Assembly: GCF_020360975.1 (NCBI RefSeq)
Contig: NW_025408668.1
Coordinates: 1,612,001-1,676,000 of the forward strand
Source: Hirsutella rhossiliensis
Lineage: Eukaryota; Ascomycota; Sordariomycetes; Hypocreales; Ophiocordycipitaceae
DNA length: 64,000 bases
Direction: 5' to 3'
The notes under the pieces are model-generated. The model was not told the DNA's origin and made no database searches. It saw nothing but the letters and a program-made list of their open reading frames with translations. Of the stretch, positions 24,791 to 36,408 are shown piece by piece (the first letter of the stretch is position 1; every line of letters begins with the position of its first letter). The translations under genes and the position numbers were made by a program.

Positions 24791-25572
24791 TAACTACCGG
24801 TAGTCTCTACGCTATACTTCTTATAGCTCTTACTTTTATAATTAATAATAATAGAACCTTTAATATTATCCTATAATATACTCTTATAGTTTAGAATCTA
24901 TAGCGATAGGGGAAAAGGGATTTACGTATATCTATAGCTTAATTAGCGACGTACCTAGCTAAGTAAGCACTACCCATGCTACGCCCTATAATTTAGCTAA
25001 AGGCTAACTTTATATTAATTAGAATAAGTTTCCTAATATAAGGGTTTAGTCTAGATAGGGATTATAAGTTTTTCTAGATCTAATTAGCCGGTGTTTTATA
25101 TAGCAGGGCGCTAAAGTAGGCTAGATTAGCTAGTATTAGTAGATAAGTAGATATCGGGAAGCTACTAATTTCTTAGTTGCCCCTTATTTAATATTACGGC
25201 TCTTAGCTATAGAACGATTCTCTCGCAACTAAGCTTAATGCTCTTTCTCTACGATTAGGCATAGATTACGATCCTAGGGGTAATAATAGCCCTACGTCTA
25301 GTATTAGAGCCTATTATCCTTCTTATAACTAAATAAAGCCGACGGGCGACTTCGTTAGTAGGAGGAAGTCTACTAATAAAACTAAAACCTACGTATTATA
25401 TCGAGACTAGCGTAATTCTAAGGTACCTAATATTATTAATATAGTCTACTCTAAATATACCTCCTTAACCCGATTAAGCGTGCTAGATCGAAAGCCGTAG
25501 TCCTCGTATTAAAGAATCTAGCCCGTCGCCCCCCTTTACTCTATAGATCTGCCCTAAAACGAACTAATAGAA
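24791..25572. other. RIPed 5' flank of Helitron A
   Basis: No gene recognised. The Helitron A frame becomes continuous to the right from about 25573, so this stretch probably includes the element's 5' non-coding region. Confidence 0.35.
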
Positions 25573-28500
25573 ATGCTAACCTATCCCCTCCTACTTCGAG
25601 GACCAGAATCGAGCCTTTATCGCCGGAGACGCTATAATAACCTTCTATAGTTAGCAGCTTATACGGAGAGCGCACTAGCTAGCCTCACGTCGTGCTAGGC
25701 ACGCCGCTTCTAGCAACCTAATAAAGCTCGCGGTTCTTCCGGGCGCTGGCCCCGTTACCTACTAAGTAGCTAGCGACCGATCTAGTCGCCTCCTATTTTA
25801 ATCTATCGACTGCCTAAGGCAACGCAACTAGAATAAATTACTCTTACCTAGCTATTAGATTCTATAAAGGCGGGAAGGTCTCGTAAGATAATCTCTCTAC
25901 CGCTAAGGCTAGGGTTAAGCTGGTCGCTATCTAGCGCGACTATCGATCACGACGTCGTATAGGGGAGACTATATTACTAACTCCTTCTATATCTTAACTC
26001 GGCGTCTTAGAAGGTTCGGGTATCCTAGATAAGATATCCCTTATATTTTTATTATAGTAGTATATTCGGGCTAATAGGGAAAGTAGATACGAGTTAAGAT
26101 CGGCCGCAGCTAAGCGGGCTTCTAAATAGGGATTAGGTAGCCAAGGAAGGGGGCGATAGAGACTAGTTTTCTAAACCCGATATAGACGCCGAGGACTATT
26201 TTAACCTACTACTTTCCCCCGTTCGACCGCGTCGCTACTATAAATAGTTAGGGGCTAATTACGACTTTAATACCGAGAACAAAGACAAGAGCAGCGATAA
26301 CGATTCCGTGTATAAAAGCCCTATTCGTAGTCGCTTATAGTAGCCGTCTACGCGGCTAAGACGCGGCCGCCGTAGTCCTGCCCCTAGTATAGGAGGGCGG
26401 CCGAGATAACCGAGAAGGCGAATCTAGAGATAACCTCGATAGTAAGATCGACTATCGCGGCCGCTACGGCGTATTCGAAGTCTAGTAATAATTCTACTAG
26501 AAGAAATAGCGGTCTTCTATATATAAGATCCGGCGTAGACTAGCGACCTAGATACTTACGCCTTAATAGACTGCGATAGGACCACCCTCCGTAAGTTCTA
26601 GACTAAGCTCGATAATAACTAGATAGAATACTATAGCCGATACCGCGAGTATTAGTTTTAGATATAAATAGATTATAACGGTATTTATACGCGTTACTAT
26701 TAAAAGGATAAGAAACGTAGCCCCGACGAGCCTTACTTCTTCTCTATAGAAAACTAGCTCGACTTTAGCCTTATACCGACCCGATTGCCTAAGCTTATAC
26801 CTACCGAAGAGGCATTAATTGCTCGTGTCTATATCTACGTAAATATTATACTTATACGGGGGCAGTAGTATAAATATCGAGGGCACGTTATTAACTTTCT
26901 CCGCGAGGTTAGCTTAGTATATAACCAGCTCCCTCTCCTACCGCGGGAGTTAAACACGGTATTGCTACGTCCTACTAACACGTCGTTATACGCTAATCTT
27001 AGCCGGCAATTTACCCGCTAGTTCCGCGTGCGTTGCTAGGCGGTTATAATATAGCTAGACTACCTACGCTATTATTATCCTAGCTATCGATCTATCGCGA
27101 TCGACGACGAGCGACTAAGCTAACTACCCGAGGACGGTAATATAGTAGACGCTATCCCCTAAAGTTAGGTAGAGGCTGCCGATATAGGACCGGATAAAGA
27201 TTAGGAGGTAGAGCCTAACCTAGAGGATGCGGCTATAGTGCCTAACCTATTAGCTAAGGACACGGAGCTAGATGCTCTATAGTCTATTCTCGCGGGTAAA
27301 TCCGAAGCGGATATAGGGCAACCCCTTACTATAGGCTCTCTAGGGTAGGCGAGGCACGAGCTCTAGCTTCCTAATATACGGTATACGCCGATTAATAAGT
27401 TTAATTACTCTTATGCCCTACTCTCCTTAGTATTCCCCTGCCTATTTCTAGATAGTAGAGCCGACTTTATAGAGCCTCGCTTACGGTCTATTAAGTATAA
27501 GGATTATATCGAGCACGCGATGCGGTAGTATAACGGGCGTTTTACGCGCTATCTAACCTTCCGTTTTATTATATTTAATACCCTAATACGGTCCTAAGCA
27601 CGTGCTCGGTCTAACTTCTTCGTAAAGTAATACGATAGCACCTATAAGCCGCTTACGCGAGAGCAGCTTATATAGGCGCTCGAACACGCTAAGGATCTAT
27701 AGGCGTAGGCGCTAATTAACTCGATTATAAGGTATACGGTATCGATTCGCGGTACGCGACCCTTTTAGAATAAAAAGAGGTAGGACCTTAAGGCGTACGC
27801 CTATAGCTTAGGTTATCCTAGCGTATTTATTATATTTAGCCCGGCTAATTTATATTAGCGGAGCCTCTACTAATATATGCCCCGATATAAAGAATAGCTA
27901 GGCGCGTCTAAGCCGGAAAGGATAGTATTATCGCGGTACTTATTATAGTAGAACCCTTATATTACTACTTTCTACTTTTACCGCCGATATTATCTCTTTT
28001 AGGATATCGTATTAAGAACGAAGTTTAACGTAATAGATTACTAGGATCGATATAAATAGTAAGGGCGTAAGAGTCTATATAACTACGGTCTATACTAGAT
28101 AGAGAATAGCCCGGTAGCCGATATAAGGGATAAAACCGCTCGCGACCTTTTTATATATACGTAGGGATTCTATATTACTACTATAAACCCGGAGCTAAAT
28201 AGGACAATGCCCTAGGGTAAAGGGAACCCCCTAAGTATAGATCCGCTAGGCGTAGGGATAATATTCCTACGGCTCTCGTAAATCGTTAACCGCTGCTAGC
28301 GCTATAGATATAATACCGCGTACTACTTACGGGTCCGAAAGAGAAGTAGGGACCTAGCGAACGATATATAAGGGGCTATAGCCGATATCGAGGCGGCTAA
28401 TATCGCCGATCCAGAGAGGGAGTATCGTTTTAACTTCCCCCGTGCCTTACGGGAGCTAGCCGTAGTTATTAGGAAAGAAGGTAAGTTATATTATATCTTC

Positions 28501-30909
28501 GAGGCAGCCTATAACGACAGCCTTATAAACCACTTTAATCCTACTATTATTCTAGGCTAGCTAGCTAATATCGATATATCGCCCTATACTAGCTTATAGG
28601 CAGTTATTATATATACTACTAAGTATTATAGTAAATCGGAGAAGAAGATAGAGCCTTACTATAAGCTCGTAGATTAGGTTTTGCTATATATAGCATACTA
28701 CTAGCCCCTATTATCCTTCTCCTCTCGCTTTATAAATAAGTTAATTGCTAAGAGAGATTATTTAGCGTAGGAAATTTCCTACTTACTACTTAATATCCCT
28801 TTATAGGAAGGCACTCGGATAGTTATATACGTCGACTGCCGTCCGTTAGAGTAGTATATACGGTCGTTCCGCGTCGACGAGGATATTAGTAAAGCTATTA
28901 GTAGCTACCGGAAATATCTATAGAGAAATGTCTAATATAAGAGTATAACCTATCTCGAGTACCTATAGTCCTATAATCTTAAGACGTAGAGGAGACTTAG
29001 TGCGAACGCAAAGAAGAGGGTCCTATCCTACTTCCCTCGGTATAGGTTAGCGGAGGCATTACCCTAGTTTTATAACTTCTGCCGTGTTAAGTTAATAATA
29101 GCCTATCCGTATCGCTCTCCGGAGGAGCTGCTTGCTATAGACGGGCAGCCGTTTAAGTCCTTTACGGCGGTGTACTAGTGCTGCCGGCAGCGACACTATT
29201 TCTATAAAGACAACTATTACGGCGAGGTAGGAGTAAATAAGCTATAGGCAGAGGACGATAAGTTTAAGCGGGAGGAGCACGAAGAGCCTATCGTAGAGGA
29301 AGATTAGTATAAACTCGCCTATATACTACTAGACTATCCGCTAGAGGAGGAGGATATCGACGTACTAGGCCGGCGAGATATCGACGTGAATTATAACTAG
29401 ACTCCCTACGTTAGACGGTATACCGATAACGGCATTCTCTAGGGCGACTTCTAGAAGCAACGTAAAGCCGAAAATCCCCTTTACCTTAATATAGATTATT
29501 AGCCGCTAGAGGCTCGCGATTCCCTAAATCCGGAGCAGCGCCTAGTATACGATACGGTGATAGGCTACTTTCTAACCTAGGCCTATTCCTAATTATTACT
29601 CTATATAGATAGTGGCGGTGGCACGGGCAAGTTATACCTTATTAATCTGCTCTCGGCGTACCTCTAAGCCGCCTCGGGCGGAAGAGGGACGCCTATTTAG
29701 CGTGCCGCGCCTACGGGCGTTGCGGGAAATTAGATATCGGGCACTACCTTACACTCCCTACTATACCTCCCTATTAATAAGGACTTTAAGCCCCTATTAG
29801 CGATCGATAAAGCTTAGCTATAGAAGAAGGTAAAGGATATTAAGTACCTAATTATCGATAAGAAGAGCATACTAGGTCTATAATAGCTATTATAGATTAA
29901 TAACCGTCTCTATAAGGCGTTCCCGAATAGAAATAAGGAGTTCTTTAGTAGTCTTAATATCCTCCTAGTTAGCGACTTCTTTTAGCTTCCCCCTATACTA
30001 TAGAAGCCTCTTTATTACGATAAGGAGGTATAGGGGGTAGAGATTAAGGGCAGGAACGTATATCGGCGCTTCGATAAGACGGTTTTCTTAAAGGTTGCCT
30101 AACGTTAGCGCGGCGACGATTAGGCAGCGTTTCGCTTAGCTCTTAAGGAATTGCGGCTGCTCTAACTCTCTATAGAGTCCTAGAAGCTCCTCTCTAGCCG
30201 TATTTAGGCGAAGCTAGACGATTAGGAGGTTACTAAGTTCGTTAATCCCCTACGAGTATACGCTACGAAAGATAGGGTAAACGAATATAACCACTACCAC
30301 CTCGACCGCCTAGGCCGGCCTATTATCTAGGTCATAGCTAAGAACGTTGGCCCCGGTGCTGCTGCTGCTCCTAACGATAAGGCAGGCAACCTTGCGAAGC
30401 AGATTCCCGTATGCATTAGCGCCCGTCTAATGCTAACGTCTAACCTTTGGCAGCCGGTTAGCCTCTATAACGGTGCACGTGGTACAGTATACGATATCGC
30501 GTGGGCGCCTAGAGCTAACCCTATGCGAGGCCCTCCCTGCGTGATTATGATGGAGTTTGACAAGTACCGGTACACGGGGCCGGTATTCCTAACCACCACA
30601 GATGGCAGGAAGATTGTCCCGATTCTGCCAGTAGACAGGGACTTCCTCGTCGGAGCCACACTCTACACTCGTACGTAGTTTCCCCTGATCGTGTGCTACG
30701 CTATTACAGTTCATAAGTCGCCGAGCATTACCGAAGACATGATCGTGATGGATCTGTCGTGCCGTGACTTTTAGACCGGTTTAAGCTACGTGGCCGTCTC
30801 GCGTGTGAAAACGCTGCAGGGTCTAATGCTAGATGCCCCGTTTGACCGCAATTACCTAACTTATGCGTCGCCGCCGGAAGGAATTAAGATAAAAATAAAG
30901 GATCAATAA
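25573..30909 (+). pseudogene. Helitron family A Rep-helicase, RIP-inactivated, frame intact
   Basis: A single plus-strand frame runs from about 25573 (ATG) to TAA at 30907-30909, broken only by TAG/TAA. Order: an N-terminal zinc-ribbon-like region near 26640-26720 whose cysteines are now tyrosines (EYYSRYREY, then YNGIYTRYY), followed by SPDEPYFFS and LDFSLIP; DUF6570-like region near 26820-27120; Helitron-like N domain from 27370 (RADFIEPRLRSIKYKDYIEH, RYNGRFTRYLTFRF); an HUH-like site near 28080 now reading YNYG; PIF1-type helicase with GGGTGKLYLI near 29615 (Walker A, Ser changed to Leu), KYLIIDKKSILGL near 29845, NILLVSDFF near 29960, GARGTVYDIAW and GLSYVAVSRVK at the end. The last 600 bases are nearly free of RIP. 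It belongs to a different family from Helitron B. Confidence 0.87.
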
Positions 30910-32286
30910 CTTCGCAAACGATAGGTTCTTACCCAGAATCCGTATAAGATAGGCGAAGGGTCTACGTAACTCCACTTGATGCTACCGGCGACAAGATCGA
31001 CATTTTCCAAGGCACAGATGAATGTATGATTGTAGATACTGTACTGATTGTTCAGTGACTGACTGCTTGACTGGTAGCCAGACTCGCAGCCTTCGGCTGA
31101 TTGTACGCCTTGCACCACAGCCCTAAAGACTAAAGTGCAAGGCGTGGCGCAGTATTTTAGCGTTATGGGCATCGGTTTCGTCGCCGGCGAGTTTCTTGGC
31201 TGCATCAATTATAGACACCGGCTGGAGGTTGCTGGTCTCAGCGGTGCCGGGCCGGTCCGGCGCGGGGTCGCACCGCGCTCCTTCTGTAGCGGCGGCATGT
31301 GAGAAACGGACTAGAGGCGACGACGGCGTTGCGGCCGGTCGCCGGAATATCGATGAGAGACCAATAGGGCAGGTCACAATAGGAGAACTGTCTCGGAGCT
31401 GAGATGCACGGGCTAAGCGAGCAAGGTTAGGCGGAGTATGAGCACCCAGATCAAAGGGATCTGAGCTGGCATGCGAGCTCGTGGCAGATGCCATGGCCGC
31501 AGCCGGAGCCAGCGCAAAGCGCTGCTACAGAGGTTGGCGTGCACGTGTTAGGCAAATAGGTTAGGATAGCGCCACTTTCTTAACAATAGCATGCCAAGAA
31601 AGTGTGATGGCAAAGGAAGGTGTTCTACAAGCTACAGGGAAGAGGAAGGTACGATATAGGGTATATAGTTAGACTGGGCCTACCAGGAAGTGGTTTATAC
31701 AGCTGGTTGGCCGCTGTAGGCGGAAGGGGGGTTCTAGGGGGTCCCCCTTAAGAAAGTCGAATGCAGGTATACGATATTCACCCTTCGGGCTGGATATTCA
31801 GCCGTTAAGCCCCTTGCATTGGCAACTTAACGGGTGTTCGAAGTATTTTATTATTATATGCTCGTTCTCGCCGTGGCATCTTCGTCCATTTCTCTCAAGC
31901 TTTCACTCGCATATCTCTTTAGTTTTATAAGGTCCATTCCCTTAGCTATCTTCTCAATAGCTTGAAAAAGCCGTCGCTGCTCGGGTTAGTTCCTAATCCG
32001 GGTTGCTTCTAGGACTACTTATAAATGCGTTCTCCGTCCCCTCGCGATTAAAACAGCCGTCTTCGTAGAGGACATTCCGACGAGAAATCTCCATGTTCTC
32101 GGCCATAGGGTATGGAGGGTCTCCCCCGAGTGTGTTTGGGGATCCAAGCTGTCCCTGAAACTGTGCAATCGCCTAGAGATCCCGAGGTGATAGTGTTGAT
32201 GAGCACTCTTACGTAAATACGCGTGCTCTCTCCGAATTCTCTTTAATCTCTTTAAAAAGTTACCGCATAATACCAAAGATAATTGT
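30910..32286. other. Mostly unRIPed spacer with weak ORFs
   Basis: About 30950-31560 keeps normal CA/TG content. The best ORF is minus-strand 31123-31494 (123 codons, Ser/Ala/Pro-rich, no recognised domain), and another of 85 codons is at 32019-32276 on the minus strand. Neither has supporting homology or context, so I do not call them genes. Part of the stretch after 30909 should be the 3' end of Helitron A. About 31730-31850 is GC-rich with a short GGGGGTTCTAGGGGGTCCCCC palindrome-like core. Confidence 0.4.
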
Positions 32287-32548
32287 TTAGAAGGCGACGG
32301 TAGGGAGTCTAGGGACCTTAGTATATGTGCCGGGTAAACGACTAGATGTCTGACGGAGGCCCTTAGCTTGAGATTTCATGGCCTCTTCGATCTATGCCGT
32401 CTTGGGCTTGCGCTTAGTCCTATTATTCGACTCGCCCATAGCGTTACCCGAGTCTCCTATATCATTTACATCAGTGAAAGGTTCGCTGGTGCCATGAAAT
32501 ATCACGAATCCGTTCTTACTATCGTCCTAGCGCTCGGGCTTTAGAGCG

Positions 32549-33762
32549 TTTAGTTTAGTTTAGTTTAGTTTAGTGTATTTTCCGTCTAGCAACTTTTGGT
32601 CGCTCAGGTCTCCGCAGGGGAGCATAGGACGTGCTAAGCTAGCAGGTGTCTATATACTATATATCGTATACCTCACCCACTATCTAGCATTTTATCGGCT
32701 TAACGGCGCTTATAATAAACCTATTGCCCGTTAGCGGGACGTCTAGGCATAAAGAGAAAGCTATCCCGTGGTTAGATTAGCTAATTTGCTTCTAGGGCCT
32801 TATAGCCCTTAATGACCTCGGCGATCGCATAGTCGCGAGACCTTAACGCCGCCCGAGATCGGAGCAGGTAATAGAAAGAATTAAGAGGAAAAGGTAGGGT
32901 AAGAGAGGAGAATAATAACCGTCTAGTAGCGTGGGTAGATCCCTCCGAAGAAGGAGCTCGCTTTCGCTAGCCTAACGAATTTATTAAAGTCCTTGCCGAT
33001 TACGCGGTTAATAGCTATAGGCGGCGAAGGTGCAAGCCGCATACGATGCCGTGGCGCAACCTTTCTATAGTAAAAGATATATACTAGCTCTTTTCGTCGT
33101 CCGCACGAGCACGTTAGTCGCGTATCGTCGTAACTAACCCTTTCGTAGTAGTTAGCAAAATCCCTATAGTAGGTTCTTACTATAAGCAAGTTATAAAGTA
33201 GGGGCCGAGAGAGCGCTAATTCTGATAGATAGCTGGTTGTGGCTTTAAGCCTTAGGTCTCTATATCGCTCCGGCGCAGAGGCTTCCCACTAGGCCTTGAA
33301 AGCCTCTTCCGGCTACTATCGGGCAATCTTTCGCAGGTGCGCTAGCGTCGGGACGTTATTAGCGGGTTCTAGCAGTGATGCTCCCGCCTTTACCAGAGCA
33401 TTAGCCTCCTCGTTGCCTGGGATGTTAGCATGGCCGGGGATCTAATAGACCTCTATAGCTCCGTATTTTCGCGCTAAAGATTAAAACTCAAGGAAGACCT
33501 CTTGCGAGGAGTCGTTCGGCGTGCCCCGTAAGCATATTGCGGTCGCGAGGTTGTCGAGGCAGACTAAGATGCGGTCAGTTTCTAGAAGGCTCACCGCAGC
33601 CTTTAACCCCTCTAATTCACCTTTCGCCTCGGCGTCGAAAACCTTAGCAGGCCCGAGACGGCCCTTATCGCGTAAGACGGTAGATCCGTCCCGATAAACA
33701 ACATAGCTATATCCGGCGTGGCCTTCGGCAGAACGGGACCCGTCGGAATAGACGACCAAGGT
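32549..33762 (-). mobile_element. 5'-truncated Tad-like LINE insertion
   Basis: A non-LTR retrotransposon end on the minus strand: an RNase H domain starts at the truncation point (33757 down: VVYSDGSRSAEGHAGYSYVV, then AEAKGELEGLKAA) and continues in the same frame to a C-terminal cysteine motif (TCSCGRRKELVYIFYYRK, 33090-33060) and a stop at 32923. Then comes a 3' UTR and a (TTTAG)n tail at 32549-32574, which is (CTAAA)n on the element's strand. A perfect 15-bp target duplication, tcgggctttagagcg, flanks it at 32534-32548 and 33763-33777. Length and structure fit 5' truncation during target-primed reverse transcription. Internal TAGs and TAAs come from RIP. The same 3' UTR and tail recur at 50569-50868. 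Confidence 0.88.
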
Positions 33763-33822
33763 TCGGGCTTTAGAGCGGCTGTCGTGGCTTCGGCGTATAG
33801 GTTAGGTTGTTGTTGGGCCGGA

Positions 33823-34059
33823 TGTCACGGGCTACGCCCGGCTCGGTGGACCCGGTTATACCGGGTCTAGTAGATCATGCTTAGATGGCAGCATCGGCCC
33901 CGCTTCGCGAGCCTAGAGTTACGAGAACATTCTATAATAGACATTATATAAGTTCGAACTCGAGGCGTAGCCTCGAATTTAGCTTCCTTTCCCCTTAGCT
34001 TTAGATAGATAATACTAAGGCACCTACTTATTAAAGAAACTCCGGGCCAGCCTCTTATA
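33823..34059 (+). repeat. Left LTR of the Gag-only element
   Basis: 237 bp, equal in length to the right LTR. It differs from it at a few positions, mostly transitions such as CTCTCACA to CTCTTATA at the 3' end. The primer-binding site after 34059 is not recognisable, probably because of mutation. Confidence 0.9.
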
Positions 34060-34193
34060 TATCTAAAGCTTAACCAACGCATTTAGAATATAAGGCAGAA
34101 TAGCTTAACGCCGAGCGACTTTTAATATATTTAGAACTCAAGGCATAAGGCACGACGGCTCCACGCGAGCAAAAAAAAATAAAAAATTCTTTA

Positions 34194-35180
34194 ATAGAAA
34201 CGCAAGGAGTACAATAGGCTGCGACTCCCACGCAACGCGAGGCGCAGTTAATAAGCACGATCGAAACGATGCAGGCACAGATCGAGGAGCTGCGGGGAGC
34301 GATCAATCATCGAGCGCACCGACCTCGTTAGGTACTCCCGGAACCCGACCGATTCAGCGGCCGAGCCAAAGATTAGGATGCATAGGCGTTGGCCATGAGG
34401 GCCAAGCTACGAGTTAACGGCCAAGCTATCGGAGACGAGAACGCGCAGTTCTACTATGTCTATAGCTCCCTTAACAGGAACATCCAATCCACGGTTTTAG
34501 CATTCGTACAACGTGCAGAGAAGCAAGGCCAATAGAGCCCAACGCTTCTACTCGACCATCTTGAACGGATTTTCGACGATCCCAACAAGTCTAAAAAGGC
34601 AGGACAGCGGCTCAGAGAGATGACACAAGGAGTTAGATCACTCCCAGACTACCTGCCAAGGTTCGAGAGAACGCTTTTCGAGGCTAGGGCCGATTCATGG
34701 CCAGACGACGCAAAGATCACGACGCTGGTAGGGGGTCTCAATAAGGAGTTAAGACAACGATTGACCGCTCAGCTCAATCTCCCAACAACCTATAATGAGT
34801 TTGTTCGGGTTCTTCTTGCCCTCGGTGACCAAGATGGCGTCAGGTTTTACCACCAAGGAAGCAATGCAATGGACTAGGAATAGACGAAAACTACGAACGC
34901 AAGGGTTGCGCCAGCGATCTCTGCTACGCAACGGCAAAGGTGGCGCGACGAAGGGAAATGTGTCCGGTGCGGCTCGTCCTCTCACTGGATTCAGGAGTGC
35001 AAGATGCAGCCCACACGAACCCGAGGATCGTCCCGATCACCGCCTCCAGCAGTTTCAAGGGTGCGATTCAATAACCAGCTAGCTTTAGTGAAGGCACCAA
35101 ATGTAGGGAATATGGCGAGGCGCACAGGACATGTCTACGAGTACTCGTCCGACTCCGATTCGGACGGGGAAGGCTATTAG
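34194..35180 (+). pseudogene. Retroelement Gag protein, lightly RIPed
   Basis: One frame of 329 codons including the stop, from an ATA at 34194 (likely a mutated ATG, followed by ETQGVQ) to TAG at 35178-35180, twelve bases before the right LTR. It shows a short coiled-coil-like start (STIETMQAQIEELRG), then a Ty3/Gypsy-type Gag core: LPEPDRFSGRAKD, FDDPNKSKKAGQRL, PDYLPRFERTLFEA, LVGGLNKELRQRL. It ends with an intact CX2CX4HX4C zinc knuckle, CVRCGSSSHWIQEC, and an acidic Ser/Asp tail. Several in-frame TAGs (for example at about 34875 and 34881) are RIP-type. Gag forms the particle that packages element RNA, and the knuckle binds it. The element codes for nothing else. Confidence 0.88.
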
Positions 35181-35191
35181 AGGGGGGGTAA

Positions 35192-35428
35192 TGTCACGGG
35201 CTACGCCCGGCTCGGTGGACCCGGTTATAACGGGTCTAGTAGATTATGCTCGGATGGCAGCATCGGCCCCGCTTCGCGAGCCTAGAGTTACGAGAATATT
35301 CTATGATAGATATTATATAAGTTCGAACTCGAGGCGTAGCCTCGAATTTAGCTTCCTTTCCCCTTAGCTTTAGATAGACAATACTAAGGCACCTACTTAT
35401 TAAAGAAACTCCGGGCCAGCCTCTCACA
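35192..35428 (+). repeat. Right LTR of the Gag-only element
   Basis: 237 bp, starting TGTCACGGGCTACGCCC and ending GCCAGCCTCTCACA, followed by the ccgga duplication. It keeps the unmutated CACA end. Confidence 0.9.
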
Positions 35429-35689
35429 CCGGAGAGCCTTTCGCACTTACGTAGGAGTCGAAAAGAGGACGCTGAGGTTGTGACATTGTCTCGATTAAGA
35501 TTCGCTACCACAAGCTCTCGTATATGCCTATAGGCGTGTAAGACGTAAGTACCGTAAGATACTCACGACCTAGAAGTCGAGTGTTAAGTCAAGGTATAAA
35601 TAGAAGACGGAGTTAGTAGTAGAGCTAGGAAACACGACGTAAAAGCCGGACAGGTAATCGTATAAACCAGCAGTCTATAGTGGCGTCTA

Positions 35690-35948
35690 ATAAGCGGAGC
35701 GTGTAAATATCGCGATATCTCGTTTTCCTACCCTAAGGGGTGTCCCTAACGGCTCTCTAGAGCCGCTCCTTTAGACTTCCGGCTAATTTTTATATATTGC
35801 GAAGTATTGCTACCTCGTTAGATGCAAATATAGGTCTCGCGAAGGTCGCCGTCTTCTTCCCGAAATTGATGCCGACGTAGGTAGCCCTCCCCTTGTCGCG
35901 AGGCTCCCTCCGCTACAAGCTTCGCCACCCCCGATACTTACTAGGCAT
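35690..35948 (-). pseudogene. Short unassigned coding relic
   Basis: A minus-strand frame from an ATG at 35946-35948 reads MPSKYRGWRSL, stop, RREPRDKG and then ATYVGINFGKKTATFARPIF before degrading. YVGINFG is faintly like the first phosphate loop of Hsp70-type ATPases, but nothing else of that fold is visible. It could equally be chance. It lies upstream of the split 119-codon gene in the same orientation. Confidence 0.2.
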
Positions 35949-36408
35949 GCACATATACATTGTCATACATTAGGTCAACAACGAGGGAAGAGAAATTAAC
36001 GGATAAGTCCTGCCTCGCGTTCCCTCCCTAAACCCCGTCGCAGGGGAGGCTGCGGACTAGTCTGCACGATTCGGTTCGCCCCCCTGCGCCTATAGAGAAT
36101 TTAGCTACTCGTAATTTTGCAGCATTAGCGGATATGATCGGCGCATAGATGTAGAAGCTGAACCTGGTCAAAGACGCATAATCTATCTCAGGGGTGGCCG
36201 GCAGGCGTTAGCGAAGCAATAACGGACTATAGCCCGGAAGTAGAGGAAGGCGCATAATCCTACCCGACAATATATACAATAAGATAGCCAAAGCTACGCC
36301 TTAGGGATTCTCGGGATAATTCGCTAGAGCTCTCGTCCCGGCTAAGGCAGTCCGTCTTATACTCGTTTAGATAGTAAAGGAGGTAGGTACTACCCCCTTT
36401 TATCCTAG

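Larger units (their letters stand above)
33823..35428 (+). mobile_element. Complete Gag-only LTR retroelement (TR-GAG type)
   Basis: Two 237-bp LTRs (33823-34059 and 35192-35428), each TGTCACGGGCTACGCC to CTCTCACA (CTCTTATA in the RIPed left copy), flanked by a perfect 5-bp duplication, ccgga, at 33818-33822 and 35429-35433. The 1.13-kb interior holds a single Gag frame and no protease, reverse transcriptase, integrase or RNase H. A G-rich polypurine tract (AGAGGGGGGGTAA, 35179-35191) abuts the right LTR. That is the structure of terminal-repeat Gag-only elements, which depend on an autonomous relative for copying. It sits inside the 119-codon gene. A solo LTR of the family is at 3553-3789. 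Confidence 0.93.
32287..35486 (-). pseudogene. 119-codon unassigned gene split by two transposons
   Basis: Start ATG at 35484-35486 (minus). The coding pieces are 35486-35429, 33817-33763 and 32533-32287, ending in TAA at 32287-32289. Removing the LTR element with one ccgga copy and the LINE with one 15-bp target copy joins them into exactly 360 bases, 120 codons in one frame, with only two internal TAGs, both explicable by RIP. The N-terminus reads MSQPQRPLFDSYVSAKGSP. A basic NRTKRKPKTA stretch near codon 75 could be a nuclear signal, and the protein ends in LPTVAF. No known domain was recognised. The preserved frame across both excisions is strong evidence that this was a real coding sequence. 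An upstream in-frame TAG supports the chosen start, although a 5' exon cannot be excluded. Confidence 0.75.

Noticed and set aside
31123..31494. 123-codon minus-strand gene
   Set aside because: Unmutated and open, but Ser/Ala/Pro-rich composition, overlapping ORFs and no domain give no reason to prefer it over chance in GC-balanced DNA.
35690..35948. Hsp70-like ATPase
   Set aside because: Only a YVGINFG-like string supports it; no other Hsp70 motif follows, so the name is not used.
32549..36100. A single long LINE spanning the LTR element
   Set aside because: The 15-bp duplication shows that the LINE ends at 33762; DNA beyond it continues the small gene, not LINE coding sequence.
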